From NCBI RefSeq assembly GCF_000633255.1, contig NZ_AYMJ01000013.1, positions 1-64,000 on the forward strand: a stretch of DNA of 64,000 bases. Direction: 5' to 3'. Each line of letters opens with the position of its first letter. The first letter of the stretch is position 1. Both the position numbers and the translations under genes were made by a program. This DNA is from Pseudomonas sp. H1h. GTDB taxonomy: Bacteria > Pseudomonadota > Gammaproteobacteria > Pseudomonadales > Pseudomonadaceae. A model generated the notes under the pieces. The model saw only the letters and a program-made list of their open reading frames with translations, did not search any database and was not told the origin of the DNA. Positions 42,934-52,129 of the stretch are shown here, piece after piece.

Positions 42934-45315
42934 ATGTCGTTGCACCCCGTGCGCCCAAGGATTCTGGGTTTTATCAGCGAAGAAGTCTCGGCCTGGCTGG
43001 TCGCGCTGCTGGTATTGCTCGCCGGCGGGATTCTCACGGGGCTGCTCGCCTGGGCCACCCTCAACCAGTTTCATCATCAATTGCTTCAGCGTTTTCAACT
43101 GCTCGCCAATGAGCGCTACAGCCGCATCGAAGAACGCTTTCAGGATCAGGAGCAGCGCCTCGACGGTCTGCGCCGTTTCTTCGCCAACTCCGAATCCGTG
43201 TCCCGTGCCGAGTTCGACGGCTACACCCAACCTCTATTACTGCGCACCCAGGCCTATTCGTATGCGCCGCGGGTCAGTGCGGCCGAGCGCCCGGCGTTCG
43301 AGCAGCGTGTGCGGGACGAAGGCCTGAACACCTTTACCATTCGCGAACTCAACGCACAGGACGAACTGCAACTGGCGGCCGTGCGTGATGAATACGTGCC
43401 GGTGTTGTACAGCCAGACCCAGAGCCGCCTCGGCTCGCCCTTGGGCTACGATTTGCTCGCGCAACCGCTGCGCCGCGACACCCTGCAGCGCGCCGAAAAA
43501 CTCGGCAATCTGGCGGTGTCGCAACCGATGCACCTGGTAAGTATCGAACCCTCTTACGCGCGCGGTGTGCTGCTGGTGGCGCCCGTAACCCGTGAGGTCG
43601 GGCGGCGGCCGTTTGGCTACGTGATGGCGGTGATCAGCATGCGTCAGTTGCTGGCCGATGGTTTGCCGGATGCGTTCCATGACTACCTCTCGGTGCGCAT
43701 CCTCGATCTGTCGACCAACGATCAACACGAGGTACTGTTCGAGTCGAGCAATCAACCGGCCGCCAGTGAATTGTCGGCGACGCGCCTTGTACGCCTGGCC
43801 GATCACGACTATCAGGTCGATATTCTGCCGAGCGAAGCATTTATGCAGGCCAATCATTCGTCAGTCGGCAGTGTGGTGATTCTCGGCGGATTATTGAGTG
43901 TGTTGCTCAGCGCATTGCTCTACGTGCTGGTCAGCCAGCGCCAGCGCGCCTTGCGCATGGTCGAACTGCGCACTCAGGAACTGCACGCTCGCGAGCAGGA
44001 ACTGCGCGGCACCCACGGTCAATTGCGCGGGGTGCTGAACGCCGCGACCCAGGTTGCAATCATCGCCACCGATTTGCGCGGGGTGATCAACACCTTCAAC
44101 CCCGGCGCGGAACAGATGCTCGGCTACAGCAGCGCCGATGTCGTTGGCCATATGACCCTGGAAAACCTGCACCTGCCGCGCGAACTCACAGCGCGCTCGG
44201 CGGAGTTGAGCGCGCGTTACGGCAAGAGCATTCCGACCTGTCACGCGATGCTGGTCGAGGGCGGCGAGGTGGGCGGTCATGAGGCGCGCGAGTGGACGCT
44301 GGTGCGCAGCGATGGCAGTCATCTGCCGGTGAACATGCTCGCCACCCCGGTGCTCGATGAACAGGGCCTGTGGGTCGGTCATCTGGCGATCTGCATCGAC
44401 ATCACCGAGCGCAAGCGCGTGCACGAGGCACTCGCGGCGCGTGATGTGCTGCTGAAAAAACTCAGCGCCCATGTGCCCGGCGGCATCTACCAGTTCAAGA
44501 TGGAGTTCGACGGACGCTTCAGCGTGATCTATGCCAGCGACGGCATCCGCGAGATCTACGAGCTGGAGCCGGATGTGCTGCTGCTCAATGCCGAGGCAAT
44601 TTTCACCCGCATTCATCCGCAGGATGTCTCGCGGGTACGCAGCTCGATCCGGGCGTCGGCAGACAGCCTCAGCCCGTGGCGCGAGGAATACCGCGTGCAG
44701 TTGCCCGAGCGCGGCCTGCGCTGGGTGCGCGGCGAGGCGACGCCGGAAGAGCTGCCGGGCGGCGGTGTGCTGTGGCACGGCTACATCTCGGACATTTCCG
44801 ATCTGAAGCGGGTGGAAGAAGAACTGCGGGCGCTGTCGGTTACCGACTCACTGACCGGCATCCACAACCGGCGTTATTTCCAGGAACGCCTGACCACCGA
44901 AATGGCCCGGGTCGAGCGTGGCGGTGGAGAGCTGTCGGTGATCATGCTCGACATCGATCACTTCAAACGGATCAACGACCAGTACGGCCATGCCGTGGGC
45001 GACCGCGTGTTGCAGGCAGTGTGCGAACGCATCGGCCATCGCTTGCGCCGCACCGATGTGTTCTGCCGTCTGGGCGGCGAGGAATTCATGGTGCTGTGCC
45101 CGGATATCGACGGCAAGCACGCCTATATCCTTGCCAAGGAGTTATGGCAGGGGCTGCGCAGTTCGCCGGTGGATGTGGTCGGGGTGGTGACGGCCAGTTT
45201 CGGCATCGCCAGCTGGCGACCGGGGGAGGGCGCAGATGCGCTGTTGTTGCGAGCGGATTCCGGCGTGTACGCGGCGAAGCAGGCCGGACGGGATCGGGTT
45301 GAGCAGATGAGCTAG
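42934..45315 (+). CDS. CHASE/PAS diguanylate cyclase
   Basis: A 793-residue membrane signalling protein. A helix at about residues 18-42 and another at 309-334 bracket a periplasmic CHASE-type sensor (about 60-290). Cytoplasmic PAS domains follow at about 368-492 (ATDLRGVINTFNPGAEQMLGY) and 505-627. A GGDEF domain spans about 634-793 with active motif GGEEF near residue 713. The inhibitory I-site RxxD (RRTD) lies exactly five residues before it, so product feedback is expected. It should make cyclic di-GMP from two GTP in response to an external ligand, but the ligand is unknown. ATG 42934 has GAGTTG a few bases upstream. No EAL domain is present. Confidence 0.93.
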   Translation: MSLHPVRPRILGFISEEVSAWLVALLVLLAGGILTGLLAWATLNQFHHQLLQRFQLLANERYSRIEERFQDQEQRLDGLRRFFANSESVSRAEFDGYTQPLLLRTQAYSYAPRVSAAERPAFEQRVRDEGLNTFTIRELNAQDELQLAAVRDEYVPVLYSQTQSRLGSPLGYDLLAQPLRRDTLQRAEKLGNLAVSQPMHLVSIEPSYARGVLLVAPVTREVGRRPFGYVMAVISMRQLLADGLPDAFHDYLSVRILDLSTNDQHEVLFESSNQPAASELSATRLVRLADHDYQVDILPSEAFMQANHSSVGSVVILGGLLSVLLSALLYVLVSQRQRALRMVELRTQELHAREQELRGTHGQLRGVLNAATQVAIIATDLRGVINTFNPGAEQMLGYSSADVVGHMTLENLHLPRELTARSAELSARYGKSIPTCHAMLVEGGEVGGHEAREWTLVRSDGSHLPVNMLATPVLDEQGLWVGHLAICIDITERKRVHEALAARDVLLKKLSAHVPGGIYQFKMEFDGRFSVIYASDGIREIYELEPDVLLLNAEAIFTRIHPQDVSRVRSSIRASADSLSPWREEYRVQLPERGLRWVRGEATPEELPGGGVLWHGYISDISDLKRVEEELRALSVTDSLTGIHNRRYFQERLTTEMARVERGGGELSVIMLDIDHFKRINDQYGHAVGDRVLQAVCERIGHRLRRTDVFCRLGGEEFMVLCPDIDGKHAYILAKELWQGLRSSPVDVVGVVTASFGIASWRPGEGADALLLRADSGVYAAKQAGRDRVEQMS

Positions 45316-45333
45316 CCTGTTACGCCAATCCCC

Positions 45334-45423
45334 TGTGGGAGCGGGTTTGCTCGCGAAGGCGGCGTGTCAGTCACCAAAAATACTGACTGCACTGACGCCT
45401 TCGCGAGCAAGCCCGCTCCCACA
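45334..45423. repeat. REPIN (inverted REP pair)
   Basis: Arms tgtgggagcgggtttgctcgcg and ttcgcgagcaagcccgctccca lie between the convergent cyclase and dacB genes. Confidence 0.9.
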
Positions 45424-45440
45424 TTAGATCGGCTGTGTTT

Positions 45441-46901
45441 TTACAGCGCCGAAGCGGTCTGCGGCAAGCGCGGCTGCTTGTACAGATCCAGCAGCACCTG
45501 ATCCAGCACCGACGATGCGCCGAACGGGGCCTTGTCGTTGAGGATCGCCACCACCGCCCAAGTGTTGCCATTGACGTCACGGCTGAAGCCGGCAATGGCA
45601 CGCACGGTGTTCAGGGTGCCGGTCTTGACGTGGGCTTCGCCGCGCATCGCGGTGGTCTTCAGGCGTTTGCGCATGGTGCCGTCAGTGCCGGCAATCGGTA
45701 GCGAGCTGATGTACTCGGCGGCGTACGGGCTGTGCCAGGCCGCTTGCAGCATGTTGGCCATCTCGCGGGCGCTGACGCGTTCAGCGCGCGACAGCCCGGA
45801 GCCGTTCTCCATCACCAGGTGCGGCGCGGTGATGCCTTTCTTCGCCAGCCATTGGCGGACCACGCGTTGCGCGGCCTTGGCGTCGTCACCGTCGGCTTCG
45901 TTACGGTATTTCTGGCCCAGGCTCAGGAACAGCTGCTGGGCCATGGTGTTGTTACTGTATTTGTTGATGTCGCGGATGATTTCTGCCAGATCTGGCGAAT
46001 AGGCGCGGGCCAGCAATTTGGCGCTGCTCGGGGTCGCGGCGAGGCGATCCTTGCCCTGAATGCTGCCCCCCAATTCTTTCCAGATCGCGCGCACAGCACC
46101 GGCGGTGTAGGTCGCGTGGTCGAGCAGCGACAGGTAAGTCTGCGAGCTGCAGCCATCGCCCAGTTGACCGGCGACGGTCACGGTCACGCTGCCATCAGGC
46201 TGGGTCACCGGGTTGTAGCGCACGCCACCGGTGCACTGTTTGGAATTGAGCGCCTTGACCGTGTTCTCGATGTGCACGCTGGCAATCGGCGGCTCCACCG
46301 AGATCAGCACCCGACCACCGTCATTGCGCGCTACAAAGCGCAGGGCCTTGAGGTTGACCAGCAGCGAGTCCGGCTTGACCAGGAACGGCTTGTTCTCGTC
46401 GTTGCCGTCGTCGTTGAACTCGGGCAGTTGCGGCTGGATGAAGAAGCTGCGGTCGAGGATCAGGTCGCCGGTGACCTGGGTCACGCCGTTGGCGCGCAGG
46501 TCGCGCATCAGCAGCCAGAGTTTTTCCATGTTCAGCTTCGGATCGCCGCCACCCTTGAGGTACAGGTTGCCGTTGAGGATGCCGCCGCTCAGGTCGCCGT
46601 CGGTGTAGAACTCGGTTTTCCACTGATGGTTGGGGCCGAGCATTTCCAGCGAGGCGTAGGTGGTGACCAGTTTCATGGTCGAGGCAGGGTTGACCGAGAC
46701 GTCGGCGTTGTACACGGTCGGGTTGCCCGGGCCGTCGAGCGGGATCATCACCAGCGACAGTGCAGTGGGCTGCAGTTTGCTGGCCTTGAGGGCTTTTTCG
46801 ACGTTAGGCGTGAGGGCGGTGTTGATGGTGGCCGCAGAAACCGGCAGGGCCAGGGGCAGAAGAAGGCCGGCGAGAAACAGTGGACGCAACGATTTGATCA
46901 T
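45441..46901 (-). CDS. dacB: D-alanyl-D-alanine carboxypeptidase/endopeptidase PBP4
   Basis: A 486-residue periplasmic class C penicillin-binding protein. The signal peptide (MIKSLRPLFLAGLLLPLALPVSA) ends near residue 23. The active site has SxxK at S74-K77 (ASTMK), SxN in YSNNTMAQQ, and KTG in HVKTGTLN near residue 445. A large insertion between SxxK and SxN is typical of PBP4. It trims peptide cross-links of peptidoglycan and may affect ampC induction. The ORF opens from 46994, but ATG 46901 directly precedes the signal peptide. Confidence 0.95.
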   Translation of the reverse strand: MIKSLRPLFLAGLLLPLALPVSAATINTALTPNVEKALKASKLQPTALSLVMIPLDGPGNPTVYNADVSVNPASTMKLVTTYASLEMLGPNHQWKTEFYTDGDLSGGILNGNLYLKGGGDPKLNMEKLWLLMRDLRANGVTQVTGDLILDRSFFIQPQLPEFNDDGNDENKPFLVKPDSLLVNLKALRFVARNDGGRVLISVEPPIASVHIENTVKALNSKQCTGGVRYNPVTQPDGSVTVTVAGQLGDGCSSQTYLSLLDHATYTAGAVRAIWKELGGSIQGKDRLAATPSSAKLLARAYSPDLAEIIRDINKYSNNTMAQQLFLSLGQKYRNEADGDDAKAAQRVVRQWLAKKGITAPHLVMENGSGLSRAERVSAREMANMLQAAWHSPYAAEYISSLPIAGTDGTMRKRLKTTAMRGEAHVKTGTLNTVRAIAGFSRDVNGNTWAVVAILNDKAPFGASSVLDQVLLDLYKQPRLPQTASAL

Positions 46902-47135
46902 ATGAATTAAAACCCTGCAGAAGAGGGGGAAAATAACGAGGGCATGGATGAAAAAGCCCTCAGTGGTCATGAAAGTGTCGGCATTATGCCCCAAGGTGTA
47001 ACAGCTTGTGCCTTGCCCGTGGCGGCCATTTCGTTATTTTTTTACAGCCGGTCGGCCACGGCACCCAGAGAGTCGGGCAATTGACCGCTTAAACTGGTAA
47101 AGTGCCGGCCGTTATTACTTAAGAGGATTGTTCCA

Positions 47136-47480
47136 ATGGCGACTAACCGTTCCCAGCGTCTGCGCAAAAAACTGTGCGTTGATGAATTCCAAGAGCTGGG
47201 TTTCGAACTGAACCTGGACTTCAAAGAAGACTTGTCCGAAGAAGCCATTGACGCTTTCCTCGAAGCATTCATCAAAGAAGCCATGGAAGCCAACGGTCTG
47301 GGCTATGTCGGCGGCGACGACTTCGGTCTGGTGTGCCTGCAGAAGCGTGGCTCGGTCAACGAAGAGCAGCGCGCTGCCGTTGAAGCCTGGCTGAAAAACC
47401 GTAGCGAACTGACCGGCATGACCGTCAGCCCGCTGCTGGACGTTTGGTATCCGGAAAAGCCGATCAACGCGGCTAAGTGA
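47136..47480 (+). CDS. YggL family protein (DUF469), 50S ribosome-associated
   Basis: A 114-residue protein of the YggL/DUF469 family, reported to bind the 50S subunit in E. coli. The basic start MATNRSQRLRKKLCVDEFQELGF and the acidic FKEDLSEEAIDAFLEAFIKEAMEANGLGY are conserved. The conserved C-terminal block includes RGSVNEEQRAAVEAWL. Short, soluble and complete. AAGAGGA lies seven to eight bases before ATG 47136. It is followed by a bidirectional terminator. Confidence 0.92.
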   Translation: MATNRSQRLRKKLCVDEFQELGFELNLDFKEDLSEEAIDAFLEAFIKEAMEANGLGYVGGDDFGLVCLQKRGSVNEEQRAAVEAWLKNRSELTGMTVSPLLDVWYPEKPINAAK

Positions 47481-47489
47481 TACTGAAAA

Positions 47490-47520
47490 AAAACGGCGAC
47501 CTTCGGGTCGCCGTTTTTTT
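47490..47520. terminator. Bidirectional intrinsic terminator (yggL-type gene / BenE permease gene)
   Basis: A-run, perfect 8-bp stem (acggcgac / gtcgccgt, loop cttcgg) and seven T. The T-run overlaps the stop codon of the BenE-type permease gene on the other strand, so this gene ends inside its own terminator. Confidence 0.93.
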
Positions 47521-48715
47521 ATGCCTGGGTTTTGCGCCAATTCAGGATCAATAACGTCAGCACACCCGCCACAATCCCCCAGAATGCCGAGCCGATGGAA
47601 AACAGCGTCAGCCCCGACGCCGTGACCATGAAGGTGATCAGCGCCGCTTCACGTTCCTTCACTTCGGTCATGGCAATGCTCAGTCCGTTGATGATCGAGC
47701 CGAACAGCGCCAGCGCGGCAATCGACAGCACCAGTTCTTTCGGCAACGCGGCAAACAACGCCGCCAAAGTTGCGCCGAACACCCCGGCAATCCCGTAGAA
47801 AATCCCGCACCACACCGCGGCGGTGTAGCGCTTGTTGCGATCTTCATGGGCGTGCGGCCCGGTGCAGATCGCCGCGCTGATGGCCGCGAGGTTGATGCCG
47901 TGGGAGCCGAACGGCGCCAGCAGCAGCGAGGCGATGCCGGTGGTGGTGATCAGTGGCGAGGCCGGAACGTTGTAGCCGTCGGCGCGCAGCACGGCGATGC
48001 CGGGCATGTTTTGCGAAGTCATGGCCACCACAAACAGCGGGATGCCGATGCTGATGGTCGCGGCCAGCGAAAAATGCGGCGTGGTCCACACCGGCGTCGC
48101 CACTTCCAGATGAAAGCCGCTGAAGTCCAGCAGGCCCATGAAGCCCGACAGTGCGGTGCCAATCAGCAGCGCAGCCAGCACGGCGTAACGCGGCGACAGG
48201 CGCTTGACCACCAGGTAAGTGAAGAACATCCCCAGCACCAGCCCGGTGCGGTGCTGCGCGGCGACGAAGATTTCGCTGCCGATCTTGAACAGAATCCCCG
48301 CCAGCAACGCCGCTGCCAGCGAGGCCGGGATCTTTTTCACCAGGCGTTCGAAGCTGCCGGTCAGGCCACAGATCGTTACCAGCACCGCGCAGGTGATGTA
48401 GGCGCCGATGGCCTCGCCGTACGTGACGCCGCCCAGACTGGTGATCAGCAGGGCCGCGCCCGGTGTCGACCAGGCGATGGTGATCGGCGTGCGGTAGCGC
48501 AGCGACAGGCCGATCGAGCACACCGCCATGCCGATCGAGATTGCCCAGATCCACGAGGAAATCTGCCCGCTGCTCAGGCCCGCCGCTTGCCCGGCCTGAA
48601 ACATCAGCACCAGGGAACTGGTGTAGCCAGTCATCATCGCGATGAACCCGGCGACGATGGCCGAAGGCGAAGTGTCGGCGAGCGGGCGCAGCCGGGTGTA
48701 GGTGGCGTCGTTCAT
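47519..48715 (-). CDS. BenE-family permease
   Basis: A 398-residue inner-membrane protein with about twelve helices. It matches the benzoate/H+ symporter BenE family across its length (ADTSPSAIVAGFIAMMTGYTSSLVLMFQA, ITIAWSTPGAALLITS, MTSQNMPGIAVLRADGYN, GSHGINLAAISAAI). BenE belongs to the wider NCS2-like fold used by purine permeases. The neighbouring genes (guaD, xdhABC, GntR) are for purines rather than benzoate, so a purine or other aromatic acid may be the real substrate. The ORF runs upstream to 48868, but ATG 48715 (MNDATYTRLRPLADT) is the family-like start. It is divergent from the GntR gene at 48978. Confidence 0.85.
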   Translation of the reverse strand: MNDATYTRLRPLADTSPSAIVAGFIAMMTGYTSSLVLMFQAGQAAGLSSGQISSWIWAISIGMAVCSIGLSLRYRTPITIAWSTPGAALLITSLGGVTYGEAIGAYITCAVLVTICGLTGSFERLVKKIPASLAAALLAGILFKIGSEIFVAAQHRTGLVLGMFFTYLVVKRLSPRYAVLAALLIGTALSGFMGLLDFSGFHLEVATPVWTTPHFSLAATISIGIPLFVVAMTSQNMPGIAVLRADGYNVPASPLITTTGIASLLLAPFGSHGINLAAISAAICTGPHAHEDRNKRYTAAVWCGIFYGIAGVFGATLAALFAALPKELVLSIAALALFGSIINGLSIAMTEVKEREAALITFMVTASGLTLFSIGSAFWGIVAGVLTLLILNWRKTQA

Positions 48716-48873
48716 GACGGCGATGTTCCTTATACAGATGAAGATCTCCGCCACACCACAGGGGGATTGTGTGTAAAAGGCGGATTCTGCGATCAAGCCT
48801 AAACTCAATCGTAACGGATCGTTGCAATACAGCCGTGGACACAAACAGCCATACAGTCGTGTTGCCACCTTCC

Positions 48874-48885
48874 ATTGTGTACAAT
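48874..48885. promoter_or_regulatory. Palindrome ATTGTGTACAAT, probable operator of the divergent BenE/GntR pair
   Basis: ATTGT and ACAAT flank a GT core, a near-perfect dyad of the TTGTnnACAA FCD/GntR class. It is 93 bp before the GntR start and in the gap shared with the BenE-type gene. A related core, TTGTATACAA, precedes the NCS1 gene. Confidence 0.55.
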
Positions 48886-48977
48886 CGCGCTGTTTTTTAC
48901 GCGATACTTGCCAGCGACCTACTGTGCCGTATTACAGTCACGGTCTATTCGCCGCAGTTCTCCCGACTCGAGTGCCC

Positions 48978-49742
48978 ATGAACGAACAGTTGCAACCCCT
49001 CAAGAAACAACCGCGAGCAGGCAAAGCCGGCCGCAGCGGAACCCAGGACGATATTGTCTACGCGCATATCTTCGAGGCCATCCTCGAACAGCGTCTGGCG
49101 CCCGGCACAAAATTGAGCGAAGAAGCGCTGGGGGAAATCTTCGGGGTCAGCCGCACCATCATTCGCCGCGCGCTGTCGCGTCTGGCCCATGAAGGCGTGG
49201 TGCTGTTGCGGCCGAACCGTGGCGCTGTGGTCGCCAGCCCGAGCGTTGAAGAAGCGCGTCAGGTGTTCATGGCCCGGCGTCTGGTAGAGCGCGCGATCAC
49301 CGAACTGGCGGTGCAGCATGCCACTGCCGAGCAGATCGCCGAGTTGCGCCAGATGGTCAACGACGAACGCGACAGCTTTTCCCGTGGCGATCGCGGCGCC
49401 GGTATCCGGCTGTCGGGCGAATTCCACCTGAAACTGGCTGAAGCGGCGAAAAACGCGCCACTGATCAGCTTCCAGCGCAGCCTGGTCTCGCAGACGTCGC
49501 TGATCATCGCCCAATACGAAAGTGGCAACCGTTCGCACTGCTCGTATGACGAACACACCCAGTTGATCGACGCCATCGAAGCGCGCAACGGTGAACTGGC
49601 GGTGGACCTGATGATGCATCACATGGACCACATCGACAGCAAGCTCAACCTCGACGAGGAAAGCGCTTCGGACGACCTGCATGCGGTGTTCTCGCATCTG
49701 TTGCAGACCAAGAAGCCTGGGCGGCCTGCGGCCAAGCTCTGA
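48978..49742 (+). CDS. GntR-family (FCD) regulator in the purine region
   Basis: A 254-residue FadR/FCD-type regulator. The basic tail NEQLQPLKKQPRAGKAGRSG precedes the winged helix (about 25-90, AHIFEAILEQRLAPGTKLSE, IFGVSRTIIRRALSRLAHEGVV). The helical FCD ligand domain is about 100-235 and has a histidine-rich set (EFHLKLAEAA, HTQLIDAIEARN, MMHHMDHI). The upstream frame is open, but ATG 48978 is the natural start. It is divergent from the BenE-type permease gene and convergent with guaD. The palindrome at 48874-48885 is its probable site; the effector is probably a purine or its catabolite (inference). Confidence 0.92.
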   Translation: MNEQLQPLKKQPRAGKAGRSGTQDDIVYAHIFEAILEQRLAPGTKLSEEALGEIFGVSRTIIRRALSRLAHEGVVLLRPNRGAVVASPSVEEARQVFMARRLVERAITELAVQHATAEQIAELRQMVNDERDSFSRGDRGAGIRLSGEFHLKLAEAAKNAPLISFQRSLVSQTSLIIAQYESGNRSHCSYDEHTQLIDAIEARNGELAVDLMMHHMDHIDSKLNLDEESASDDLHAVFSHLLQTKKPGRPAAKL

Positions 49743-49762
49743 CCGGCACCGAGTCGCGGCAT

Positions 49763-49856
49763 TCGCGAGCAAGCCCGCTCCCACATTGATCCTCAGTGAA
49801 TGCAGGATTTGTGAGTGACTGATACCCCCTGTGGGAGCGGGCTTGCTCGCGAATAC
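49763..49856. repeat. REPIN (inverted REP pair)
   Basis: Arms ttcgcgagcaagcccgctccc and tgtgggagcgggcttgctcgcg lie between the GntR and guaD genes, just before the terminator. Confidence 0.9.
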
Positions 49857-49875
49857 GATCCAGCAGGCAACAAAA

Positions 49876-49911
49876 ATCCCCCGGGGCTAACACCACCGGG
49901 GGATTTTTTTG
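49876..49911. terminator. Bidirectional terminator (GntR gene / guaD)
   Basis: aaaaatcccccgg ... ccgggggattttttt has an 8-9-bp stem with an A-run on the left and T-run on the right, between two convergent genes. Confidence 0.9.
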
Positions 49912-49922
49912 CCCGCAGAAAA

Positions 49923-51227
49923 CTAGCGCTGATGCACCAGCGCGCCCGCCGCATACGTCTGCTGCACCGTCCGGTCATCCCCCAGCGTCATCAACACGAA
50001 CAGCGTTTCGGCGATGTTGTTGGCTTGCTTCAGGCGATAGCTCAGCAGCGGTGTAGCGTTGTAATCCAGTACCAGGAAGTCGGCGTCGGAACCCGGTTGC
50101 AGGTTGCCGATCTTGTCTTCCAGACGCAGCGCCCGCGCGCCACCGAGGGTCGCCAGGTACAGAGACTTGAACGGGCTCAGCCGCGCACCTTGCAGTTGCA
50201 TCACTTTGTAGGCTTCGTTGAGGGTTTGCAGCAGCGAGAAACTGGTGCCGCCGCCGACGTCAGTGCCCAGGCCGACATTCAGTTTGTGCTTCTCGGCCAT
50301 TGGCAGGTTGAACAGGCCGCTGCCGAGGAAGAAGTTCGAGGTCGGGCAGAACGAGATCGCCGAGCCGGTCTCGGCCAGGCGCGCGCACTCGTCATCGCAC
50401 AGGTGCACGCCGTGGGCGAATACCGAGCGCTCGCCGAGCAATTGATAGTGATCGTAAACGTCGAGGTAGCCCTTGCGCTCCGGGAACAGTTCCTTGACCC
50501 ACTCGATTTCCTTGAGGTTCTCGCTGATGTGGGTCTGCATGTACAGATCCGGGTATTCGGTGAGCAACTGGCCGGCGAGGGTCAGTTGTTCCGGGGTACT
50601 GGTCGGGGCGAAGCGCGGGGTGACCGCGTAGTGCAGACGGCCCTTGCCGTGCCAGCGTTCGATCAGCGCCTTGCTCTCGACGTAGCTCGATTCGGCGGTG
50701 TCGGTCAGGTAGTCCGGAGCGTTGCGGTCCATCATCACCTTGCCGGCGATCATCCGCAGGTCGAGCTTCTCGGCGGCTTCGAAGAACGAGTTCACCGATT
50801 GCGGGTGCACGCTGCCGAACACCAACGCGGTGGTGGTGCCGTTGCGCAGCAGTTCCTTGATGAAAATGTCGGCGACGTCATCGGCGTGAGCCTTGTCGCC
50901 GAACTGGCTTTCGCACGGGAAGGTGTAGGTGTTCAGCCAATCGAGCAGTTGCTCGCCGTAGGCGCCGACCATGCCGGTTTGCGGCAGGTGGATGTGGGTG
51001 TCGATGAAGCCCGGGGTAATCAGCGCATTCTGATAATGCGTGATCTCGATGTCTGCCGGCAGGGTCGGCAGCAGGTCGCTGGCGTGGCCAAGGGCGCTGA
51101 TCTTGCCGCCATCGACCACCAGCAGGCCATCCTCGAAATATTCGTAGGAGGCTTCGATCCCGACTTCGGCGGGGTCGGCGATGCTGTGCAGGATGGCGGC
51201 GCGGTAGGCTTTGCGAGTCAGAGGCAT
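49923..51227 (-). CDS. guaD: Guanine deaminase
   Basis: A 434-residue amidohydrolase converting guanine to xanthine and ammonia in the cytoplasm. The metal motif is HIHLPQ (DTHIHLPQTGMVG, near residue 80). Further metal-binding blocks are QTHISEN, VFAHGVHL and the GTDVGGGTSFS block near the C-terminus. This is the hydrolase-type enzyme rather than the short cytidine-deaminase-like type. It is the last gene of the xdhA-xdhB-xdhC-guaD transcription unit, 13 bp after xdhC. Xanthine formed here feeds the dehydrogenase encoded upstream. Confidence 0.96.
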   Translation of the reverse strand: MPLTRKAYRAAILHSIADPAEVGIEASYEYFEDGLLVVDGGKISALGHASDLLPTLPADIEITHYQNALITPGFIDTHIHLPQTGMVGAYGEQLLDWLNTYTFPCESQFGDKAHADDVADIFIKELLRNGTTTALVFGSVHPQSVNSFFEAAEKLDLRMIAGKVMMDRNAPDYLTDTAESSYVESKALIERWHGKGRLHYAVTPRFAPTSTPEQLTLAGQLLTEYPDLYMQTHISENLKEIEWVKELFPERKGYLDVYDHYQLLGERSVFAHGVHLCDDECARLAETGSAISFCPTSNFFLGSGLFNLPMAEKHKLNVGLGTDVGGGTSFSLLQTLNEAYKVMQLQGARLSPFKSLYLATLGGARALRLEDKIGNLQPGSDADFLVLDYNATPLLSYRLKQANNIAETLFVLMTLGDDRTVQQTYAAGALVHQR

Positions 51228-51240
51228 GAGGGTTCTCTAA

Positions 51241-52098
51241 TCAGTTTGAGGCTTTGAGTTTGGCGGCCTGGCTGCGCCGGGAAACCGGCAGCAGTTTGGC
51301 AATCGGTTCGGCGCTGGCGGTGTGCTGGCCGAAATTGGCGTTATAGGTGGCGATGATTTCGCCGGCGATGGAGATGGCGATTTCCACAGGCAGCTTGCCT
51401 TTGACTTCGCCGATGCCCATCGGGCAGCGCATGCGTTGCACGACGCCGCTGTCGAAACCGCGATCACGCAGGCGATGTTCGAACTTGGCGCGTTTGGTCT
51501 TCGAGCCGATCAGGCCGAAGTAGGCAAAGTCGTTGCGCTTGAGAATCGCGGCGGTGAGTTCCAGGTCCAGCTGATGGTTGTGAGTCATGACGATGCAGTA
51601 GCTGCCGGCTGGCAGGTCGTCGATTTCATCCACAGGCTCTTCGGCGACGATTTTACGCACGCCGTGGGGGATCTGTTGGGGGAATTCCTTTTCCCGCGAA
51701 TCGATCCAGCGTACCCGGCAGGGCAGGCTGGCGAGCAGTGGCACCAGTGCGCGGCCGACGTGGCCGGCGCCGAACACAGCAATCTGCGCCTGCACCTGGC
51801 CCATCGGTTCGAACAGCAACACCGTGGCGCCGCCGCAGCACTGGCCGAGGCTGGCACCGAGGCTGAAGCGCTCCAGATGGGTGTCCTGCTTGCCGCTGGC
51901 GAGCATTTCGCGGGCGATCTGCATGGCTTTGTATTCCAGATGCCCGCCACCGATGGTGTCGAAGGTCTGATTCGCGCTGACGACCATTTTCGAGCCGGCA
52001 TTGCGCGGGGTCGAGCCGAGTTCTTCGATGATCGTCACCAGAACGCAGGGTTCGCCCTGGTTCTGCAGGTCGGCGAGGGCGTCGATCCAGTTGTACAT
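51241..52098 (-). CDS. xdhC: Xanthine dehydrogenase accessory protein XdhC
   Basis: A 285-residue cytosolic protein that binds molybdenum cofactor, promotes its sulfuration and inserts it into XdhB. The N-terminal XdhC/CoxI domain has GEPCVLVTIIEELGSTPRNAGSKMVV, and the C-terminal half is a Rossmann-like region (VAVFGAGHVGRALVPLLASLPCRVRWID). A longer reading from a TTG at 52224 passes through a REPIN and is rejected. ATG 52098 has GAGG about seven bases upstream. It is co-transcribed with guaD. Confidence 0.95.
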   Translation of the reverse strand: MYNWIDALADLQNQGEPCVLVTIIEELGSTPRNAGSKMVVSANQTFDTIGGGHLEYKAMQIAREMLASGKQDTHLERFSLGASLGQCCGGATVLLFEPMGQVQAQIAVFGAGHVGRALVPLLASLPCRVRWIDSREKEFPQQIPHGVRKIVAEEPVDEIDDLPAGSYCIVMTHNHQLDLELTAAILKRNDFAYFGLIGSKTKRAKFEHRLRDRGFDSGVVQRMRCPMGIGEVKGKLPVEIAISIAGEIIATYNANFGQHTASAEPIAKLLPVSRRSQAAKLKASN

Positions 52099-52129
52099 GT
52101 TCACCTCGACATCTGTCGTTGTCTGTTCG

